Positions 60,585 to 64,000 of a stretch of 64,000 bases of DNA are shown here, in pieces. The notes beneath the pieces were generated by a model. That model saw only the letters and a list, made by a program, of their open reading frames with translations. It did no database searches and had not been told where the DNA came from. The DNA comes from Paenibacillus sp. J31TS4. GTDB lineage: Bacteria > Bacillota > Bacilli > Paenibacillales > NBRC-103111. Numbering within the stretch: position 1 is the first letter of the stretch; each line of letters opens with the position of its first letter. Where the stretch lies: positions 1,488,001 through 1,552,000 of the forward strand of contig NZ_BOSI01000001.1 of assembly GCF_018403265.1 (NCBI RefSeq), given 5' to 3'. The position numbers and the translations under genes are program-made.

Positions 60585-60968
60585 ATGTACATATTGATAG
60601 CAGCATCCGTATTCTCTACCTTAATCGGAATTGTAATTCTTTTTCAACTTGCTTTGGCTGCAGGAATGCCTTGGGGAAGTTTAGCAATGGGCGGGAAGTT
60701 CCCTGGAAAGTATCCGCCAGTTATGCGTTTAGCCTCTATATTTCAGGTCATCATTCTGGCGTTACTAGCCTCGGTCGTGTTAAGTAAATCAGGTATCATA
60801 TTTACGGATTGGAATTCGGTTGCAGATTCGGCTATCTGGTTTGTTGTGACTTTTTCAGCGCTTGCTACTGTATTAAACTTTATTACAAGGAGCAAATGGG
60901 AAAAAAGGATCTGGGCACCCGTATCTTTGTTGTTGCTTATTACAAGTATCGCTATAGCCATTGGGTAG
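60585..60968 (+). CDS. Four-helix membrane protein of unknown function
   Basis: 127 residues from the ATG at 60585 (AAAGGGAGGGTACAC upstream). Hydrophobic helices around YILIAASVFSTLIGIVILFQLALA, LASIFQVIILALLASVVL, AIWFVVTFSALATVL and WAPVSLLLLITSIAIAIG, with a GKFPGKYPPVMR loop. No family recognised beyond small Bacillus-type membrane proteins. Last gene of the AT-rich block. Confidence 0.7.
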   Translation: MYILIAASVFSTLIGIVILFQLALAAGMPWGSLAMGGKFPGKYPPVMRLASIFQVIILALLASVVLSKSGIIFTDWNSVADSAIWFVVTFSALATVLNFITRSKWEKRIWAPVSLLLLITSIAIAIG

Positions 60969-61002
60969 TTATTTATTCTACAGGTTCAAATCCCCCCACT
61001 AC

Positions 61003-61044
61003 ATATAAAAAAGCCGGGAAGTCCATCTTCTGGACGTTCCCGGC
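61003..61044 (-). terminator. Terminator downstream of the symporter gene
   Basis: GCCGGGAA (61013-61020) and TTCCCGGC (61037-61044) around an inner TCCA/TGGA pair, with TTTTTT on the minus strand. It lies about 130 bp past the stop of the symporter gene. Confidence 0.75.
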
Positions 61045-61178
61045 ACGAAGCGCCGTGTATAACGAAAAATGCCTATCAAATGGCAGTCCATCAATTAAGT
61101 GGCCCCTTGATCTAAAGGTTCACCATGGCCATAACGATATCTTTCTAACTTTTCCCGCTGCTTGTTCACAGCACAGAT

Positions 61179-62669
61179 TCATGCACCCTTGACAGCCGCA
61201 CTCTCGGCAGCGGCGCTGTCGCGGCTGGCGGACAAGGATCGGGTTGCTGCGCTGACGATCAGGGAAACCACGATGTTGGCGAGCAGCGCCACGATCCCCA
61301 CGTTCAAATCCTGGAACCAGCTCGGGGCCGCAGGGAAAAAGGTGCCCATGGTGGCGCCGATCAGATTGATATAAGCGACGATCAGGACACCGACCGTCAC
61401 TCCGGCAAACACGCCGTACTTGTTCAACGGATTCCGTTTCATAAAGCTTGTGACCACCGCCGGCGTAAGCTGCGACACAAAACCGTACCCGCTCAGCATC
61501 AGCAGCAGGATCGCCGAGCCGCTGTTGAACGTGAAGATGAGCGCGACCGCGGCCACCACCGGCACCAGCCAGCGCGCCAAATTCATGACCGCGCGGTCCT
61601 CCGTCCGCGGGCGGAGCGCTTTGACGACGTTGTTGGCGATCAGCGATGCCGTCGTCATCAGCAGCATCGATCCCGGAACGATCGCCGTCAGCAGCCCGGC
61701 AGCGCCAAGGAGACCGACGACCCAGGGGCTGAAAGTCTGCTTCACGATGGCAAAAATGGCGATGTCGTTGTTGCTGACGCCATCCACCTGCAGTACCGCC
61801 GACGTCCCGATAAACAGAACGAACAGCGTAAACAGCATGTATAGCGGGAGCATGAGCGTATTTTTGCGGATGGAGCGCGCATTTTTGCCGGAATAGGTGG
61901 CGATGAAGGCGTGCGGCCACATGTAATATCCGAAGGACAGCAGAATCAGGCTGGATACGTACCAGGACGTGCTGTACCCCTTGTCCTCCAGGCCGAGAAA
62001 ACCGGGCTTGGCGTTCTCCACCGCCCGGAACATATCCTCAATGCCGCCATAATAGTGAATCGGCAGGTACAAACCGAGAAACACGACGACCACCACGATG
62101 AGGATATCCTTGATGACGGCGGTCCACGCCGAGCCGTGAATGCCCGAAATCATCACATAGACCGTGACGGCGATCACGCCGATCCAGATGGCGGCGGTCG
62201 GGGAGATGGCGCCGTACGAAGCCTCGGAAATGATCAGCCCCAGCCCCTTCAGCTGGATGATCAGATAAGGAATCATTGAAATGAAGCCGACGACCGCCAC
62301 GAAAATGCCCAGAACCGGACTGTTGTATTTTTTGATAAAAAAGTCGGATTGGGAGATCAGATTATGCTCCTTCCCATACTTCCAAATCTTCGGCAGCAGC
62401 CAGTATCCGATGATGAAATTGAGCATCGTGATGTTATAGAACGCAGCCCCGCCGCGCCCGAAAGCCCAGCCGCTGATGCCCATCAGGGCGTTGACCGTAT
62501 ACAGCTCGCCCGCCATCAGAAGAAAAATAAACGCCGTCCCGAATCCGCGTCCACCGACGGACCATTCTTCGAGACTCATTTTTTTGCCTTTCGACGCCCG
62601 GATGCCGAGATACAGCGCCAGAACTAGAAAAATGCCGATAATCGAGATGGAAATAGCCTGATGTGACAT
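61179..62669 (-). CDS. Sodium:solute symporter (SSS) family transporter
   Basis: 496 residues with about 13 membrane helices. SVGGRGFGTAFIFLLMAGELYTVNALMGISGWAF at the start, YSTSWYVSSLILLSFGYYMWPHAF, IVPGSMLLMTTASLIANNVV (sodium-site region) and GYGFVSQLTPAVVTSF are the SSS core motifs. It shares one base with the DUF3311 gene before it, the usual DUF3311-SSS pair (YhjC-YhjB in B. subtilis). Substrate probably an organic acid or amino-acid-like solute, unknown. Confidence 0.92.
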   Translation of the reverse strand: MSHQAISISIIGIFLVLALYLGIRASKGKKMSLEEWSVGGRGFGTAFIFLLMAGELYTVNALMGISGWAFGRGGAAFYNITMLNFIIGYWLLPKIWKYGKEHNLISQSDFFIKKYNSPVLGIFVAVVGFISMIPYLIIQLKGLGLIISEASYGAISPTAAIWIGVIAVTVYVMISGIHGSAWTAVIKDILIVVVVVFLGLYLPIHYYGGIEDMFRAVENAKPGFLGLEDKGYSTSWYVSSLILLSFGYYMWPHAFIATYSGKNARSIRKNTLMLPLYMLFTLFVLFIGTSAVLQVDGVSNNDIAIFAIVKQTFSPWVVGLLGAAGLLTAIVPGSMLLMTTASLIANNVVKALRPRTEDRAVMNLARWLVPVVAAVALIFTFNSGSAILLLMLSGYGFVSQLTPAVVTSFMKRNPLNKYGVFAGVTVGVLIVAYINLIGATMGTFFPAAPSWFQDLNVGIVALLANIVVSLIVSAATRSLSASRDSAAAESAAVKGA

Positions 62670-62899
62670 TACTCCGTCGCCTCCTTCTCTTCTTCCAGGT
62701 TGTCCGGATTGAGCCTATGAACCAGCAGCATGATGCCAACCCCAAGGAGGATCCACAGCACCATCCAGAACAGCAATAAAGGCATGCCGAGTACGAACAC
62801 ATGGCGTTCCTCGAAAATCCGATTCATCCAGATGACGCCGAGCGGCATCCCCAGGTATGCAATAAGAGACAGCAGATATAATGGAACCTTGCTCTTCAT
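62669..62899 (-). CDS. DUF3311 protein, symporter accessory subunit
   Basis: 76 residues from the ATG at 62899 (GGAGGATCGAACG upstream). Two helices (LYLLSLIAYLGMPLGVIWMNRIF and FWMVLWILLGVGIMLLVHRL), the DUF3311 layout. These tiny proteins nearly always precede an SSS transporter and are presumed subunits. Overlaps the transporter gene by one base. Confidence 0.85.
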   Translation of the reverse strand: MKSKVPLYLLSLIAYLGMPLGVIWMNRIFEERHVFVLGMPLLLFWMVLWILLGVGIMLLVHRLNPDNLEEEKEATE

Positions 62900-62940
62900 C
62901 GTTCGATCCTCCGGTTCGTTGATTTTCAAGCTTCGGTCTG

Positions 62941-62957
62941 TCAGATTAATAATCTGA
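62941..62957. promoter_or_regulatory. 17-bp perfect palindrome upstream of the DUF3311-SSS operon
   Basis: TCAGATTAATAATCTGA, arms of eight bases about a central A, 42 bp before the DUF3311 start. A typical dimeric-repressor site; no regulator gene is in view. Confidence 0.55.
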
Positions 62958-63044
62958 TCATTCTCCGGAGTGGTGGTTCATTGGGTTGAACCCCCTCCTT
63001 TTTTTGTATGAAAATAGCTCTCCCGGCAGTCTGCTCTACCGCCG

Positions 63045-63503
63045 TTATTCGATCTCGACGATGATCTCCACCTCGACCGGCGTATCAAACGGCAGCTCGT
63101 TAGTCCCGATCGCGGAGCGCGCATGTTTGCCCTTCTCCCCGAACACTTCGATCAGCAGATCCGACGCCCCGTTCAGCACGTAAGGCTGATCTTTAAATCC
63201 CGGAGCGCTTTGGATGAAGCCGAGCATCTTCACCACTTTCTTCACCCGGTCCAGGCTGCCCAGATGGGCCTGCAGCGACGATAAAATGTTCACGATGCAC
63301 CGGCGCGCCGCCTCTTGCCCCTGTTCGATCGTCAGCTCTTCTCCAAGCTTGCCTTTTAATATCAGCTCCCCGTTCTTGCGGCAATCATGACCCGAAGTGT
63401 ACAGCAGATTTCCTACCTGATTTACGGGAACGTACGAGAACTTCGGCTCGCCGACCGGCTCCAGCTCGATGTTCAGTTCTTTCAATCTCTCTTGAATGCT
63501 CAT
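63045..63503 (-). CDS. RidA/YjgF-family protein
   Basis: 152 residues from the ATG at 63503 (AGGAGG 7 nt upstream; two further ATGs are too close). GNLLYTSGHDCRKNGELILKGKLGEELTIEQGQEAARRCIVNILSSLQAHLGSLDRVKKVVKMLGFIQSAPGF and ARSAIGTNELPFDTPVEVEIIVEI show the family strands. The catalytic Arg of deaminating RidA (usual RxxxG-x-N-x-LP-x-x-x-x-VE) is replaced by ARSAIGTNELP, i.e. Arg is present. Imine hydrolysis is the likely activity. Two bases after the M20 peptidase stop, so one operon. Confidence 0.88.
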   Translation of the reverse strand: MSIQERLKELNIELEPVGEPKFSYVPVNQVGNLLYTSGHDCRKNGELILKGKLGEELTIEQGQEAARRCIVNILSSLQAHLGSLDRVKKVVKMLGFIQSAPGFKDQPYVLNGASDLLIEVFGEKGKHARSAIGTNELPFDTPVEVEIIVEIE

Positions 63504-63505
63504 CA

Positions 63506-64000
63506 TCATTCCTCCTGTAATGGTTGTTGTTGAAGCAGCCGCATGGCGAGCTGCATGTATACCTTGGCTGCGTCCGTGATCTGACGGACAGGAACCCGCT
63601 CATCCTTCACATGGGCTTGGTCCAGCGATCCTGGTCCGAATATAACCGTCGGTATGCCCAAGTCAACGGACAGAAACGGCGCCTCGCAGGTCGCTTCGAA
63701 AATGCCGATGGCGGACGGGTTCCCGAGAACATTACCGGTGACCTCCACCAGCGCCTGCACAAGCTCATGGTCCTGCGGAATGGTCGATGCCGGTATAAAC
63801 AAGTAGTCGTCTACTTCGTAGGTGACTGCACCAGTTCCGGCACTTAAGCCTGCGCCTGAGCTTGTGCCTGCAGCTGCATTTAGCGCCTCCTTCAGTTGCT
63901 CCAGCGCCTGCGCCGCCGTCTCGCCGGGGATAACCCGGCGGTCGACCTCGATCTCGCAGTGCTGCGGCACGATGTTCGGCGCCGTCCCGCCCTTGATCTG
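63506..64000 (-). CDS. M20-family peptidase/deacylase, C-terminal part (runs off the window)
   Basis: The frame is open to the right edge; 164 residues visible. IKGGTAPNIVPQHCEIEVDRRVIPGE is the start of the M20 lid/dimerisation domain, and GIFEATCEAPFLSVDLGIPTVIFGPGSLDQAHVKDERVPVRQI holds the final metal His of the catalytic domain. An Ala/Gly-rich insert sits in the lid domain. Family includes ArgE, DapE and succinyl-diaminopimelate-like deacylases. Co-transcribed with RidA; the N-terminus lies outside. Confidence 0.85.
   Translation of the reverse strand, partial: QIKGGTAPNIVPQHCEIEVDRRVIPGETAAQALEQLKEALNAAAGTSSGAGLSAGTGAVTYEVDDYLFIPASTIPQDHELVQALVEVTGNVLGNPSAIGIFEATCEAPFLSVDLGIPTVIFGPGSLDQAHVKDERVPVRQITDAAKVYMQLAMRLLQQQPLQEE

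Noticed and set aside
60983-61006. tRNA 3'-end-like string GGTTCAAATCCCCCC at the right edge of the AT-rich block
   Set aside because: It would suit an integration site, but the T-stem does not pair and no acceptor stem can be built, so chance similarity is more likely.
62964-63004. Plus-strand hairpin GGTTCA/TGAACC with following T-run
   Set aside because: No plus-strand transcript would reach it; the minus strand lacks a T-run there, so a terminator is not assigned.

Overview
The window looks like chromosome from a GC-rich, spore-forming Firmicute of the Paenibacillus type (a Paenibacillus mucilaginosus-like relative is my best guess). The evidence is B. subtilis-type genes throughout: a spore-coat transglutaminase (Tgl), GerP-family spore proteins, a DeoR-controlled deoxyribonucleoside operon, a Leu T-box, an ECF sigma factor, phosphorelay-type kinases and many MerR/TetR drug-type regulators. 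Shine-Dalgarno sites are strong (GGAGG) and intrinsic terminators are frequent. There is no rRNA, intact tRNA, CRISPR array, transposase or phage gene.

Layout. 1-9.8 kb: the end of an Hsp20 gene followed by a 17-bp minisatellite, a secreted hydrolase, a YqeK-like HD protein with a PAS histidine kinase, a pentapeptide protein, and an oxidoreductase / D-2-hydroxyacid dehydrogenase / enolase-superfamily group. 9.9-12.6 kb: a membrane PAS-GGDEF-EAL enzyme whose 5' half is AT-rich, preceded by a 23-codon peptide gene and a terminator that could form an attenuation leader. 12.8-18.4 kb: an OmpR-type two-component system, two paralogous secreted NlpC/P60 enzymes sharing an unusual 11-bp direct-repeat promoter element, and Tgl. 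18.7-22.3 kb: ECF sigma factor with its probable anti-sigma protein, a DUF421 remnant and a multidrug ABC exporter. 22.6-29.8 kb: a complete deo operon (deoC-cdd-nupC-drm-deoD-pdp) behind DeoR, with DeoR and CcpA sites visible. 30-41 kb: DEAD-box helicase, T-box-controlled leuA, MerR/TipAS regulator beside a wrecked MFS gene, a TetR/HXXEE pair sharing an operator, VOC and DUF1801 proteins, a cupin with a Tyr/Pro tail and a penicillin acylase. 42-45 kb: a Drr-type ABC exporter and its TetR. 45.3-48.8 kb: a compact operon of GerPA/GerPF-like small proteins, a GerPC-like protein, a zinc-ribbon protein and two Hsp20-type proteins. 48.9-58.3 kb: MDR dehydrogenase with a MalT-type LuxR regulator, class I aldolase, small regulators and VOC proteins. 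58.4-61 kb: an AT-rich block of small genes punctuated by a repeated CTAACGG/hairpin element. 61-64 kb: DUF3311/sodium symporter, RidA and an M20 peptidase running off the edge.

The most notable parts are the GerP/Hsp20 operon, the AT-rich cassette-like block with its repeated hairpin, the leader peptide/terminator before the c-di-GMP gene, and the conserved triple-repeat promoters of the NlpC/P60 pair. Several regulators (DeoR, two MerR, two TetR, ECF sigma) have recognisable binding sites next to their own genes.
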